Below are positions 31,185-43,754 of a DNA stretch of 64,000 nt, one piece after another. A program made the translations under genes and the position numbers. Below the pieces are notes generated by a model, which saw only the letters and a program-made list of their open reading frames with translations, did not search any database and was not told the origin of the DNA. Every line of letters starts with the position of its first letter. Position 1 is the first letter of the stretch. Source of the stretch: Rhizomys pruinosus (lineage: Eukaryota > Chordata > Mammalia > Rodentia > Spalacidae); assembly GCA_009823505.1 (NCBI GenBank), contig VZQC01005757.1, forward strand, positions 245,034 through 309,033, written 5' to 3'.

Positions 31185-32430
31185 AGGAACCTACAAGACA
31201 TAGGTGTAGGAAAAGACTTTCTAAATCAGACAGCAGCTGCACAGGAAGTAAGGTCAACAGTTGACAAACGGGACCTCATAAAACTCAAAACCTTCTGTAC
31301 ATCTAAAGAAACAATCAAGGAGGTGAAGAGGAAACCCACAGAGTGGGAGGAAATCTTTACCAGTGACACATCTTGACAGAGCATTAACAACCAGAATATA
31401 TAAACTACTCAAAAAACAAAGAAATAAGAAGACAAATGACCAACTCAAAAGATGGAGTAAAGAGCTGTACAGAGACTTCACAAGTAAGGAAGTAAAGATG
31501 GCTGAGAAACATCTAAAAAGTGTTCAACATCATTAATAATTAAGGCAATGCAAATTAAAACCACTCTCAGATATCATCTCCTCCAATATGACTAGTTAAC
31601 ATCAAGAAAACAAAAGACAACAGATGTTGGAGAGGTTGTGGGGAAAGGGGAACACTCATCCACTGCTGGTGGGAATGTAAACTTGTATAACTAGTATGGA
31701 AGCAGTGTGGAGAACCCTTAAAAGACTCAGAATGAGCCTACCACCTGACTCAGTCATACCACTCCTGGGTATGTGCCCAAAAGACTCATCTTACTGCAAA
31801 TATGCATGCACATCCATGTTTATTGCAGTTCTCTTCACAACAGTGAAGAGCTGGAGCCAACCTAAATGCCCCTCAACAGACAAGTGTGTGACAAAAATGT
31901 GGTACATCTACACAATGGAGTACTATTCAGCAGTAAAGAAAGATGACATTATGAACTTTGCAGGTAAATGGATGGAGCTCGAAGCCATTATGCTGAGTGA
32001 AGTAACACAGTCTCAGAAAGACAAATGGAGAATGGTTTCCCTCATTTGTGGATGCTAACACCAAATCCCCCAGACGAAAGGCAAGCTGAATGACAATATT
32101 GTTATATTTCTGTTTATCTGAAAGCAACTATGTTGTTATAATGTAAATCTCTCAACGGGCTCTAGAATTCATCCACCACTTATTTTCTGACTCTACTGTA
32201 TACTGGTGGAGAGTATGTATCCATATTTTAGAGTAATATAAAATTAATGGAGGAAAATGTGAATTCCTAAGCATAAAAAAAAGACTGAGAGAAAGATGCA
32301 GTACAGTTATGGCAGAATGCATGGTCTTGGGTGGGGTGGGGGGAAGGGAAAGGGGAATATGCTTGAACCGAATTGAAAAATGATGTATGAAATACACAAA
32401 ACATCAATAAAAATGGAGATAAAAATTGTA
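31185..32430 (+). mobile_element. L1 3' half (sense): ORF2 end and 3'UTR
   Basis: It begins in the ORF2 C-terminal third ('gacataggtgtaggaaaagactttctaaat'), carries a 120-codon open C-terminal stretch (31696-32058) and a 3'UTR with the G-rich tract at 32330-32360, and ends in an A-rich tail near 32410. With the oppositely oriented RT segment to its left it forms an L1 with an inverted 5' part. Confidence 0.88.
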
Positions 32431-32704
32431 CATATTTATAAGGTCACTTGATGTTTCATGAATATATAAACATTGTTTAAAACTTAAAACTTCTGAACAT
32501 GTCTAGGTTGTTAAACATGTATAATTTCTTTGTGGTTAAAAATTCCACAGTTCTGAACAAAATTCCACATTTGCTTCTTTGAGGCTTTGAAATGCATGCA
32601 ATATCACATCTATATTGACCCTACTGTAAAATTATACACCAAAGCATCATGCTGTATGTAACCATCTTGATATTTATTGATCAGTTTTATCCACACATTC
32701 CTTC
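32431..32704. other. short non-coding stretch
   Basis: AT-rich, nothing recognised. Confidence 0.5.
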
Positions 32705-34650
32705 TTTTTTATTATGTTCAGGGGTTCAGATTTTTCTTTTAATTTTATATCACTCTAAAATATGAATATAAACCTTCTGCCCATGTACATTAATTACCAG
32801 CCATGAAGGTAGGTGTTAAGTTAATTCTAGGGCTCATTATGATATTCACATTATAACATCACAGTTGCTTTCAGATAGAAAGAAATATAACAATAACTTC
32901 GCTCAGCTTTTTTTCCAATTGGGGGATTTGGTACTAGCATGCACAAATGTGGGAAACCTTTTGCCATTTTTTGGGGGGGCTGTGTTACTTCACTTAGCAT
33001 AATTTACTTGAAAATCTCATGATGTCATCTTTCTTTACCACTGCATAGATCTCCACTGTGTAGATGTACCACATTTTTGTTATCCACTCATTGGTTGTGG
33101 GGCATTTGGGTTGGTTCCAACTCTTCAATCTTGTGAAAAGAGCTGCAATAAACATAGATGTGCATGTAGCTTTGCAGTAGAATGGGTCTTGTGGGTATAT
33201 ACTCAGAAGTGGTATGGCTGGGTCAGGTGGTGGGCTCATTTTGAGTATTTTAAGGATTCTCCACACTGCTTTTCACGGTGGTTGTCAAGTTTACATTCCC
33301 ACCAGCAGTGGATGAGTGTTCCCCTCTCCCCACAACCTCTCCAGCATTTGGTGTCCTTTGTTTTCTTGAACTTAGCCAGTCTTATCACAGTGAGATGATA
33401 TCTGAGAATAGTTTTAATTTGCATTCCTTAATTATTAATGATGTTCAATACTTTTTGAGATGTTTCTCAGCCATCTTTACTTCCTCGTTGGTGAAGTCTC
33501 TGTTCATGTCTTTACTCCATCTTTTGAGTAGGTCATTTGTTTTCTTCTTTGTTTTTTAAATAGTTTATATATTCTGGATGTTAATGCTCTGTCAGATGAA
33601 TCACTAGTGAAAGTTTCCTCCCACTCTTTGGGTTTTCTCTTCATTTCCTTGATTGTTTCTTTGGCTGTACAGAAGCTTTTGAGTTTGATGAGGTCCATCC
33701 CATTTGTCAATTATTGATCTTATTTCCTGCACAGCTGCTGTCTGATTTAGAAAGTCTTTTCCTACACCTATGTCTTGTAGGTTGTTGCCAACTTTTACTT
33801 CTATCACTGTCAGGGTTTCAGGTATCATGTTGAGATCTTTCATCCACTTGAAGTTGATTTTTGTACAGGGTGAGAGGTAGGGGTTTAATTTTGTTCTTCT
33901 GCAAATGTTGATCCAGTTTTGCCAGCACCATTTGCTGAAGATGCTATCCTTCCTCCACCGAGGTTTTTTTTGCCCCTTTTTAAAATATGAGTTGGTTGAA
34001 ATTGTATGAGCTCAAGTATGAATCTTCAATTTTGTGCCATTGGTCAACAGGTCTGTTGTTGTGCCAGTACCAGGCTGTTTGTATGACTATGGCCCTATAA
34101 CATAGCTTGAAGTCCTTCCTGAATTTTTCATTTTTTCTCGTAGTTCTCTGATTTGTTCTTTATATTCTTTGATTTCTTTGAATATGCCTGCAATTGTTCT
34201 TCCAAGGTCTGTATCTTGGTTTTCTTCCAGGGAGATCTTGTTATAGGAATCTTCTGTCAGACTGGTAGAGTTTGGTGTGGATTTATTATGAGCTTTTCCC
34301 ATGTTGTTTTTTCATTGTGTCCTTGGCATGTGGATTTGGTGTTTGTTTGTTTGTTTGTTTGTTTGTGTTTTCGGATTCTAGTGCCTCAATGTTGGCTGCT
34401 CAGACTAGATCCAGTAAAACTATACTTGCTAGACAGTCCACACCACAGCACCACTAGTTTGAGTGTGTGTGTGTAGGGGGCGGGGTGTGGGGGGGTGTTG
34501 TTCCTTTGGCCTGCACTCTGGTAGCCTGTTGACCTGCTGCATCCCAGTGACGCTGTCTAGGTGCACTCATGCCTCAATGCTCTCTGGAACCACATCTGGC
34601 TAGGAGGGTCAAACCAGTTCTGCCTTACTGGAACCGCACTGAGTCCTGGC
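32705..34650 (-). mobile_element. L1, antisense, with ORF2 core deleted
   Basis: The 3'UTR (32705-32900) and ORF2 C-terminal region (to about 34110) jump straight to the ORF1 N-terminal end (34112-34300, starting MGKAHNKSTPN) and a G-rich 5'UTR (34440-34650). RT, endonuclease and most of ORF1 are missing, so this is an internally deleted copy with both ends. Confidence 0.7.
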
Positions 34651-36035
34651 TGGCTTTCTGAATCTTTATAGCTAATTCTCTCCTTAATTTGGAGGTGTTT
34701 TCTTTATAATTGTGTTGAAGATCTGTTCAGTGCCATTGGCCTGAGATTCTTCTCCTTCCTGTATGCCTATAATTCTTAGATTTAGTCTTCTCATGTTGTC
34801 CCACATTTCCTGCATATTCTCTTCTTGTCTTTTTAAAATAAAATTTACAAAGTCTTTGCTTAAGGACTCAAGATCTTCAACTTTGTCATCCAGTGTTGAT
34901 ATCATTTTTGGTTTCATTCATTCTACATGTAAGGCTTTCTGCTGCTATTTACATTTGGCTTATTTGGTTCTTCGAATTCATGCAGATTTCTGGTTAGGTT
35001 TTCCTCACTATTTCTGTCTCTTGTGAATTCAGTTTTCAAGTCATGAATTGTTTTTGATATTTCATTAAGCCTCATATTTGTATATGTCTTAGCTTGCATC
35101 ATGCAAAGTCCTTTAGTTGTTTCTCTGTGTTTTCTTTAAGTTCTTTGATCATGTTTATAATTGTTCTTTTAAATTCTGAGTCTAGCTGTTCCTCAGAATG
35201 GTTTTCATTGTACTGCCTTTCTGGAGGGGGCATGGGTTTTTTTCAGGGACATATTCTTTTGTTTTTTTTTTTATATTATTTGTGGTTTTGTGGTACCATT
35301 TGGTCATATGGATATTTTTTATTGGTTATCTTACCAGTAGATATTTCTGTTTGGCTTTTGTTTAATTGACTTTTGGTATATTTGTATTGTTACTATAGCT
35401 TGGTTACTTTTTGCTTTGAGTCCCAGGTAAGTAGGACTATCCAGAAGATTAAGAGCCAAGAAAGATGGGGGGGTGGGATTACTTGAGGTGGTGCCTAGCA
35501 CCTATGTTAAGGTGGTTGGGGGCTCAGAGTAAAGGAGTTATTTCAGGGAATGGATTGGTATCTGTGGGGGTCCTGATCTGGGTGAGAACTGGTATAGGAT
35601 GGGGGAGAGGTACTGAATGGGGTGGCTGTGGGTAGGGTCTGACTTACCAATGTCCTCCCTGGGGCAAGTCTGTGAGGCAGGTCAGCACCAGAGAGGTTGG
35701 GGGTGGGTCAGACCACCTGAATGGGTACTTAGTGGTCTGTGCTAGGGTGCTTAGTCAGTTTTGGTTAGGAAGATAGATCCGAGGTCTTAGGTAAAAAATT
35801 AGGCAACTGCCTGTGTCCCAGGCTGATGGGATGACGGTGGGGAGGCTATGAGGAAACGGTTGGAGAAAAAAGTGGGGTTTGACTTACCAGCATCCTAGGT
35901 GGGTGAAACTGTCTGGAAGGTTAAGTCGGCCAGATGAGATGGTGTTCAGAATACCAGAATGGGGACTGAGCCACCTATTCTAGGGTGGTTGGTGACTCAG
36001 GGTAAGGGGAGTGAGTCCAAGGAAGGAATAGGTGT
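34651..36035 (-). mobile_element. second L1 5' part: ORF1 plus 5'UTR monomers
   Basis: The ORF1 middle region with 'NLRIIGIQEGEESQANG' (34684-34917) is followed by the ORF1 N-terminal region (to about 35330) and then 5'UTR monomers. It lies tandem to the preceding element and shares its orientation. Confidence 0.7.
35405..36035 (-). promoter_or_regulatory. L1 5'UTR promoter monomer array (about three units)
   Basis: Repeating landmarks: 'gtaagtaggactatccagaag' (35424), 'gacttaccaatgtcctccctggggcaag' (35640) and 'gacttaccagcatcctaggtgggtgaaactgtc' (35881), spaced roughly 215-240 bases. Each is followed by a 'ggtggt...agtcagt' or 'actcagggtaa' section. G-rich on the plus strand. Muroid L1 5'UTRs are built of such monomers. 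Confidence 0.7.
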
Positions 36036-36044
36036 TGGTGGGGT

Positions 36045-36140
36045 TTCCTTTTATTTTAATGTGTGTTGTGGCTCCAGACTCAGGCTTCCATGCTTGCAGG
36101 ACAAGTGCTTTAATGACTAAGCCATTTCTCCAGCCCCCGG
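36045..36140 (-). mobile_element. tRNA-type SINE head fragment (antisense)
   Basis: 'caggacaagtgctttaatgactaagccatttctccagcccc' is the antisense of a B2/B4-type head; the rest is missing. Confidence 0.6.
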
Positions 36141-36785
36141 CATCCTCTTTTAATTTTGAAATTCCATTTAGTCATCAAGTCTCTTTTTCTTCCTCCCTGT
36201 CCTGCAGTGTTCTGAGATTTTCTTTGTTTCTTTTCAATCCATGATTTAATGTTTATTTAATTCATCAGACATATGAAGAAGTACAGCATGCAACATGGTA
36301 TGTGACTACAGCCCAAGCAACATATTCACATAGGACAAATAATGTTTTTGCATTTTAATAACTACCTAAATTTAGTCAGAAAGCAGTAAGAAGAGCTGAA
36401 TAATTTTAATTAAATCTTTCAAGTTCTGTCATTTACCTTTCATCAACGAATGTCACTTTTTAAAGAGAAGTAGTCATGGTAACAATATCAGTGATTTCAT
36501 TTACATATATAGTTCTTCATATACAGTGGCAGCATATCCATACCTGTTCACCTTCATATTTTAAGAACATATTAAATAAATGTCTTGATCTTTAAAATGA
36601 GATTAAAGAAATATTAAAAAGCTCATGTTATTGCTCCAAAACCATAGTGTTTATGGCTTAATCATGTTTACATCAAATACTTTGGGTTTTACTGCCCTCA
36701 ATGGCTCATCAGCTACACTTTCATTCATTTCTGAAAACACAGCTTTTTTCTTTCGTTTGCAATTGACTTATTTGTTGAAGGGTTT
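36141..36785. other. non-coding AT-rich stretch
   Basis: No coding frame, RNA gene or repeat recognised. Confidence 0.5.
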
Positions 36786-36931
36786 TTTTTTTTGAGACAG
36801 GGTCTCCCTGTAGCCCCAGCTGTGTCCTGGAACTTACTATGTAGACCAGGCTAGCCTTGAACCCAAAGAGATCCACCTGCCTCTGCCTCCCAAGTGCTGC
36901 GATTACAGGTGTGTGCCACCATGCCCAGCCT
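36786..36931 (-). mobile_element. B1 SINE (antisense)
   Basis: T10, 'gagacagggtctccctgtagccccagctg', 'tagaccaggctagccttgaac', 'gtgtgccaccatgccc'. Confidence 0.94.
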
Positions 36932-37510
36932 TTTTGTTGAAGCTTTTAAAAGATGTTTTAACCAATTTCTACTTAAAGTTAAGGCTAGCACCCTCTCAAA
37001 AATGTCATTTTGGAATTATTCAGGGTTTGTAAGTTTGTCAAAGCTAATGTTAAGCCAGCAGCACACTGTAGCCCACTGCGATTGTTACTTCTAAGCAGTG
37101 AAATTTTGTCTTGGGAGTCCCTGGATTCAAAGAGACATGCATGTTTCACAAGATAAGGGTCTAGAGCCTGTTTCACTCCAAGTTCTCTCACTCTCCATTT
37201 ACTGGTTGCTTTAGATTTCTCTATCCCTTTGATAGAACTTCCTTTTCCTTTTGACTTCCCTGACCCCCATCTTCTTTTGGGGGGAGTTCCCTGGGATTTT
37301 TCTAAGATTGGCCTCTAGAGAATAATATTTCTTTAAGATCTTATGTACTCCAAACAGATGTACATTCTCCCTGAAATCTGATTGATACCTTGTCTTCCAG
37401 GATGAGATGACATCTTTCCGTGCTCATCAGCTACTGGTATATATGCTTTTGTGTAACATTTTCTCCAACATTTTCCTAATTCCTTTTGTTAGGTTGTCCT
37501 ATTGAATTCT
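36932..37510. other. non-coding stretch, nothing recognised
   Basis: Small overlapping frames on both strands, none with a domain motif. Confidence 0.5.
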
Positions 37511-37735
37511 ACATTTTTAAAACACTTATTTATTCATTCAGTTATTGTGTGTGTATATCTGTGTGGCTGTGTGAGTTTGTGTGTATCACATGTGTGCAGG
37601 TGCTTGTGGAGGCCACCCAGAAGGTGTTGGATTCCCTGAAATGGAAGTTATAGGCAATTGTAAGCTGCCTGATATGGGTGGTGGAAACAAGCCCAGGTTC
37701 TTTGCAAGAGTGGTAAGTGCTCTGTCTCCTGTCTC
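37510..37735 (-). mobile_element. B2 SINE (antisense), old
   Basis: 'ttatttattcattcagttattgtgtgtg' tail and 'caagcccaggttctttgcaagagtggtaagtgctct' head. The final antisense head bases are lost. Confidence 0.72.
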
Positions 37736-38022
37736 CTGTCTGAATTGTAAGACTTTTAGAGCTTTAAGTTTTCCATTCAAGTTTATGATAAATTCTTTAA
37801 AAAATTGTGCATGGTATATCATAAAAGGGATATTATTTCTCATCTCTATCCTGAAAATCCAAGTATCAATTAGGTGAGAAGGCTTTTACTTTTGCCATTG
37901 ATGTATTGACACTTTTGGGATCTGTTCTATTCTGTTGATTTGTAATTTATAACATACACAAAATTAGGCATATGTATTATGTTGTTGGATGTGGGCTTCT
38001 ATAAGGTAGGTTAATCACATGA

Positions 38023-38065
<43 letters not shown>

Positions 38066-38240
38066 TTACCTAGTTGCTGTATAAAAGTTGAAACTTCCTA
38101 CAAAGCTTATAGAGTTACTCGCTTATTATTTCATGCTTGTTAAATTTTGTTACCTTTGTCACATTTTTATGGTTCATTGCCAAGGATGTAAATAGGATTG
38201 TTAGGTCTTCTGATCAATTGTTTCTTCATTATAAAATATC
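37736..38240. other. non-coding stretch with (AT)n at 38024-38062
   Basis: A dinucleotide (TA) run of about 39 bases in otherwise unremarkable AT-rich DNA. Confidence 0.6.
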
Positions 38241-38246
38241 CTTCCA

Positions 38247-38386
38247 AGCCGGGTGCGGTGGCACACATGTTTAATCCCAGCGCTCAGAGGCAGGTGGATC
38301 TTTGTGAGTTCAAGGCCAGCCTGGTCTGCATAGTGAGTTCCAGGCCAGCTGGGGCTAAAGGGAGACCCTGTCTCAAAAAGACAAAA
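38247..38386 (+). mobile_element. B1 SINE
   Basis: 'gccgggtgcggtggcacacatg' through 'gtctcaaaaagacaaaaaaa'. 'atccttc' flanks both sides (38238 and 38388) as a short target duplication. Confidence 0.94.
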
Positions 38387-38696
38387 AAATCCTTCTATAT
38401 CTGTGACAATTATCTTTCTCTTCAGGTTCACTTTATCTGTTATGGTCATTTATGATTACCATGTACACGATAGAACTTTATTTAACGTACCTTCATCTTT
38501 GCATTATAGTTCATCTTTTGTAGACAATATAAAACTGGATCTTAATTTAGGGTCCATTTTTATACATCCCTTTTCTCCCTCCTTTCTTTCCTTTTCTTCT
38601 TTCTTTCTGGGGCTGGTAATTGAACCCTGTGTCTTACATGCTAAGAAAGTACACCACAAATGAGATTTTCCTGGGCCTTGTATCTCTCTTTTTTTA

Positions 38697-38871
38697 AAGA
38701 CTGATTTTTATTTATGTGTCTGTGTGTGTAATGTGCTATATGGGCATGGGTACCAAAGGAGGCCAGAAGAGGGCATTGGATCCCATGGAACTGGAGCTAC
38801 AGATTGTTGTGAGTCCCCTAATGTGGATGCTGGGAATTGAACTTGGGTCCTCTGGAAGAGCAAAGCATTCT
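38697..38871 (-). mobile_element. old B2 SINE (antisense), split by a composite SINE
   Basis: B2 tail and body up to 'gggtcctctggaagagcaaagcattct'. Its remaining head, 'cttaactactgaatcatttcttcagtcc', resumes at 39148-39177 after the insert. Confidence 0.85.
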
Positions 38872-39135
38872 CCTCCTCCTCCTCCTCCTTTGGTCTTTTT
38901 GAGACAGGTCTCCCTTTAGTCCCAGCTGGCCTGGAGCTCACTATGTAGACCAGGCTGGCCTCGAACTTACAGAGATCTGTCTGCCTCTGCCTCCTGAGTG
39001 CTGGGATTAAAGGTGTGCACCACCATACCTGGCCTAAGATGGTTCTTAGCTGCCATGTGTGTGCTGAGAATCAAACCTGGGTCCTCTGCAAGAGTAGTCA
39101 GTGCTCTTAACCGCTGAGCCATCTCTCCATCCCCT
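38872..39135 (-). mobile_element. chimeric B2-B1 SINE inserted as a unit
   Basis: In minus orientation: B2 head of about 100 bases (39135-39035, with both promoter boxes), then a complete B1 (39034-38891), then a (GGA)n tail (38890-38872). The target 'gagcaaagcattct' (38858-38871) is repeated as 'gagcaatgcattct' (39136-39149), one mismatch, around the whole composite. This supports one retroposition event of a fused transcript. Two sequential insertions with loss of the B2 3' half are the alternative. Confidence 0.72.
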
Positions 39136-39177
39136 GAGCAATGCATTCTTAACTACTGAATCATTTCTTCAGTCCTA

Positions 39178-40380
39178 CATCTCTCTTTTTAAAAATTGTC
39201 ATGTTTAATCTGTTGACATTTAATGCAATTATTGATATGATCAGATTTGTTTTCAGTTATTTCTTCTGTTTTCTGTTGGTTTGTGCCAACTTTCTTCCCT
39301 TTCTTCTGAACAGTCGAATATGGTTTGGATTTTCATAATGATTGGCTTTCTAGCTCTCATCTTGTGACATGACTTGTAAATAACTAAATATTCTTGTTAA
39401 CTTTTCACATTTTCCTGTTTTACTACCCCTTCTAAAATGTAAGAACCTTACTAAGCATATATCCCTTTACCTCTGTTCTTTGTTACATTGGCCATAGCTT
39501 TGTGCTATAGATATCCCACGATGAGGTAACAGTTCTCCCTCAATTGGTACTACAAATTTAAATGAAAAGAAACAGTCTTACAAGTATTTAGACGTCTCTG
39601 CCATGTCAAATACCCTTTTCAGTTCCTAAAAGTCTGACTTTCCTCCTGGTATGCTTTCTCCTCTTCCTCTGCATTCTCTTCAGCATATTTGAAGTGTAGC
39701 ACTCATGGTTCAAATGCTTGGTTTTTCTTCTATGTCTGTGTCTTGAATGTAGCTTTATTCTTAAGGGTATTTTCAACCAACCTACATTTCTGGGTTGTCA
39801 GGGTTTCAAAAGTCTCTCTTTTGTTTAATACTTCACACCTGTTTCGTGGTCTCCTGGCCTCCACCGTTCCTCTTAAGAATTGTGCAGCATTCCAGATCCC
39901 TTCTCTCTTGAGCCATTTCTCTCATGGCGTTTTCATGATTATGATCTCGTCACTTTTTTATTGGTTTGATTCTGTGTTTGGGTATTGATAACTTTAAATT
40001 AATACTGTATGCAGATTGTTGAGTTTGCTGAGTCTGCTCCTGTAATATGTAACTTCTAGAAAATTCATGAGTTTCTTTTGCACCATTTCATTTTTTTTTT
40101 TTTGTTTCTATGATCTTACTACTCTTCATGTAGGAGTCCATGTACTGATGTCTTGTTGGACCTTTGGAAACTGTCTTTCATGTTTAATGGTTCTCTTCAT
40201 TTAAGCACAAATTGCATTATCTTCTTCAGATTGAGATAACCAATAATTTTTATTGTTTCTATTCCATTATTTAATATATCCAGTGGAATATCTAATTCCC
40301 ACACTATGCTTTTCAGTTGTAAAATAAAACTGCCTTTGGATCTTCTTCACAGTTTCTATTTTTCTTCTGAGATTCTTTCA
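39178..40380. other. non-coding stretch, nothing recognised
   Basis: No supported gene. Frames up to about 100 codons lack motifs. Confidence 0.5.
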
Positions 40381-40583
40381 TATATATATATATATATTAT
40401 TGTATGTGTATGAGTGTATTGCCTGCATGTATGCAAATGTACCATTGTCTTACAATGCTTGTGAAGGTGAGAAGAGGATATTGATTCTCCTGGAATTAGA
40501 TTATGGAGTGTTGTTAGAATTGAACCCTGACCCTCTGCAAGAGCAGCCAGTGCTCTTAACTGCTGAGCTATCTCTCTAGCCCC
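40381..40583 (-). mobile_element. B2 SINE (antisense) with (AT)n tail
   Basis: (AT)n at 40381-40399, 'gtatgtgtatgagtgtattgcctgcatg', 'gaattgaaccctgaccctctgcaagag', 'gtgctcttaactgctgagctatctctctagcccc'. Confidence 0.9.
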
Positions 40584-40985
40584 AGATTCTCTTTCTTTTG
40601 ATTTGTTATACACATTATATTTATTTAGGCATAATAGTAATAGATGCCTTAAAATTGTTTTTGTATAACTCCTACATTGGATTATTCTGGTTTGGATGAT
40701 GATTCCAATACCTGGGAGCTGTTTGAACATTTGTAGCCACCAACCTACAGCTAAATCTTGGCAAACTATGGGAAAACTCAGTAGTCTGCAGACCACAGGG
40801 CTACCTGAGCTTGAATTTTATTTCTTTTCTTCAGTGTTGTTTTGATGGTGTTACAATCCTCATCAGGTTGCCATGAACCTGAGATAAAATTCTATTCTCC
40901 TTCTGATCCTGTCCTTTCTGAGTAAGCTACTGATGACTTTAAGGCAGAGAGAGAAAGAACAAGAGTCCCATATAAATACTGTAAT
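40584..40985. other. non-coding stretch
   Basis: Nothing recognised. Confidence 0.5.
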
Positions 40986-40989
40986 TGCT

Positions 40990-41370
40990 GTGAGTCTTAA
41001 CATTACCTTTCCCACTTCATGACATAGTAACATCTGTGGATGCTAGTGCCAATTACCTACTTGTAAGTATTTCTTGTGTAGGGCCCCCTGAGCTTTTGTC
41101 CAAAGCAGTTGGGCGTAATGCATATTGGAAACAACAACGACAACAACAAGAAAAGGACTGCATCAAAGAACTGACTGAAACAGTGAACTTCTCAAAACAG
41201 TCAACTTCCTCATGGAGAATATTGAGAAAGACAGAGAAAGAGATGAAAAGCATGTTTGGCAGAATGCATGAGCTCTGGTGGGGTGGGGGAATGGGTGGGA
41301 ACACGAGTCTAGATTTGTTAAAAAAATAAAAATAAATTTATGTGAAAAAAAATAAATAAATAATAATTAA
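40990..41370 (+). mobile_element. L1 3' end (sense), strongly 5'-truncated
   Basis: 3'UTR from 'catctgtggatgctagtgcc' to 'gtctagatttgttaaaaaaat' and an A-rich tail. Same family as 52480-52800 and 60955-61275, which makes it a reference for judging indels in those copies. Confidence 0.9.
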
Positions 41371-43740
41371 AAAAACTATTGTCACAGTATCTAGTATCTG
41401 CATCTTGTGAAATTACTATTAAATGATTAAAATATCCATCTTAGCTTCTTACACAGCATGCACTTAGCAAATGTTTATGAAATGGTACAAAAGCAGCCAT
41501 GTATCTAAATTTTTCTCATTACCAAAACAGAAAATAACTGTGCTTCAGACTTCTAGCACCATATATCACAGAACAAATCTTCTGGATGCTCTGTAAACTT
41601 ATCACATAGTAATTCATTTCAACTAAACCATTTAGTATTGTGCATATTACTAGACTTCCACTTCTGGAAGAATCTCTAAACAAGAGCTAGAGAACAGAAT
41701 TCCCTTGCTTTGAATGACCTGGACAGTTCAGGAATAATTGTCTGGTGTTTTGTAGAATGCCCCTCAGTTTGAGTTTGCCTGATGGTTTCTCATGGCTTGA
41801 CTGGGCTTATAATTTGGGGAAGAAAATCATAACATTAAAATACCTTTACTACAGCAACATTTTTAGAATACAATGTGAGATTTTTATTATTGTAACAAAG
41901 CAGTTGTGATAACTTAGAGCTCATAAGCGGTTGGTTCTGTTTCTTCTATATCTGGGGTGACGTACCACACAACAGCAGGAGCTTGTGGTGGAGGAAGCCT
42001 ATGCAACTCAGAGCTAGAATGAAAGAATGAGGAAGGAAGGAACTGGAGGCACAAAATCTTCTTCAAGGACGCCTTATTGACCTAAGACCTATTAGGCTCC
42101 TCTTGAGGATTTCAATATGTCCCAATTACACCAAGCTAAAGACTAAGCCTTTGACACATGGCATCAAACAAATAGCAGGAAGCTATTTTCATCATGACAC
42201 ATGCTGATGTTAACCTCTATCACTGAAGAAGGGAATGTTTGGAGTAAGAATTGTTTTATCAGTCACAGACTTGCAATCATAGGTCTGACTTTTCCTTTTG
42301 GACAGATAAAACGATAGTTTAGCAAGTTTGATTGTCAGAAAAAGAGAAATCAGAATGAGGATAACAGAATTAATTTAATGATACTGAGTAAGTGCCTGTT
42401 AGATATTTATAAAGTTTATTAGTTTTATGAGTTTTTTTTTAAAAGATGGATTTTACCCAGGAAATTTGAACTGGTTCAATATTCTCTAAGGCTATTTGGT
42501 AAGAAAGGGTGGATTGTCTAGATTTTGAGCACTAATAGCAATAATATGTAGTGGAACAGGAGATAAAAAGACCAAAGACCAATAAAACACACATTGTATT
42601 TATACTAATATAAATTTACAATTACATCTAATGACCAGCATTAACTATGGTGTATTAAATTATTCAAATTGCTCTCAGAATAAATTATGCCATTGACTAG
42701 ATTTATGGTGGTAGCTATTAGATGTAAACTAAATATTGTGACATTCTTTAATTGAAATAAATGTTTGTACTTCAATTAATGGTAATTTTTTAGGTCATTA
42801 ACTCTAGGAATTTGTTTTTGCAGTCTACTCAGTATTCTACAATCAAATGAATGGAGATTTAGGCAGCATGGGTTCATTAAGGGAACATCAATGTCATAGA
42901 AACCTGAAAACTTTTTCTGATTTAGTGATGAGAGAGCTAGGAAAAGCAACAAAAATTGTCTATATCTCTCTCTCTTAAATATTCTTATGTTAACTATGTA
43001 TGCTTCTCAAGAAATGTTTGTGAGCAAATGATATTAAGCAATTTGATAAATTCAGAATTTTTTTATTTGTCTTTGAAAAAAACGCAGCCAAATTTAGACC
43101 TAATAGAGAGTAGGCCAGGTTAGGATAATCCTGACAGGCAGTATACTTCTAGAACGTTCACTAAACCTTTCAAAGTCTTACCACTTCCCTTCAGCAATCT
43201 TTAAAGGGTAAAAATCTTTGAAAGACATTGAACAGTATCAGTGTCTAAGTGATATCTCTCAAAGTACTATCTCCCTAAGGACTCACATCAGAATCACCTT
43301 GAGTACAAGCTATAATGTAGACATAGAATCAGATGCTTAGAACTAGGGGAGCCAGGATGTGTTTTTTATCTCATTAGGTATATACATGTGTGAACTGAAG
43401 CTTGAAGTCAACTGAAATAAAGGATAATATTTAATTTTAATATTTAAAGAATAATAGTGAACACATGGAGGTGACAATTAGAAATTGTCTTCTTTCAAAT
43501 ATACAATTTGTAAGAAGCTGTGGTGTGAGTTTGAGGCCATCAACCTTCCTTATAGATAGCCTTCTCTCTTCCTTTAATGTTTTGTGGCTAGCATCTATGT
43601 CACACTTGGCCTTGAAGTTCATCTACGTTGCTAGACAGACTATAAGCCTCTTGGAATCAGAAATTATGCAACTTCATCTCTACATCCTTATAGCCTTTAT
43701 TTTGATTTAGGACACACGTACATATTTTGTGATCTCAATT
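41371..43740. other. 2.4 kb of non-repetitive non-coding DNA
   Basis: The longest stretch here free of recognisable mobile DNA. AT-rich, with no convincing exon, splice-site pair or RNA gene. Possible host intron or intergenic sequence. Confidence 0.5.
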
Positions 43741-43754
43741 AGGAAACAATTAGC

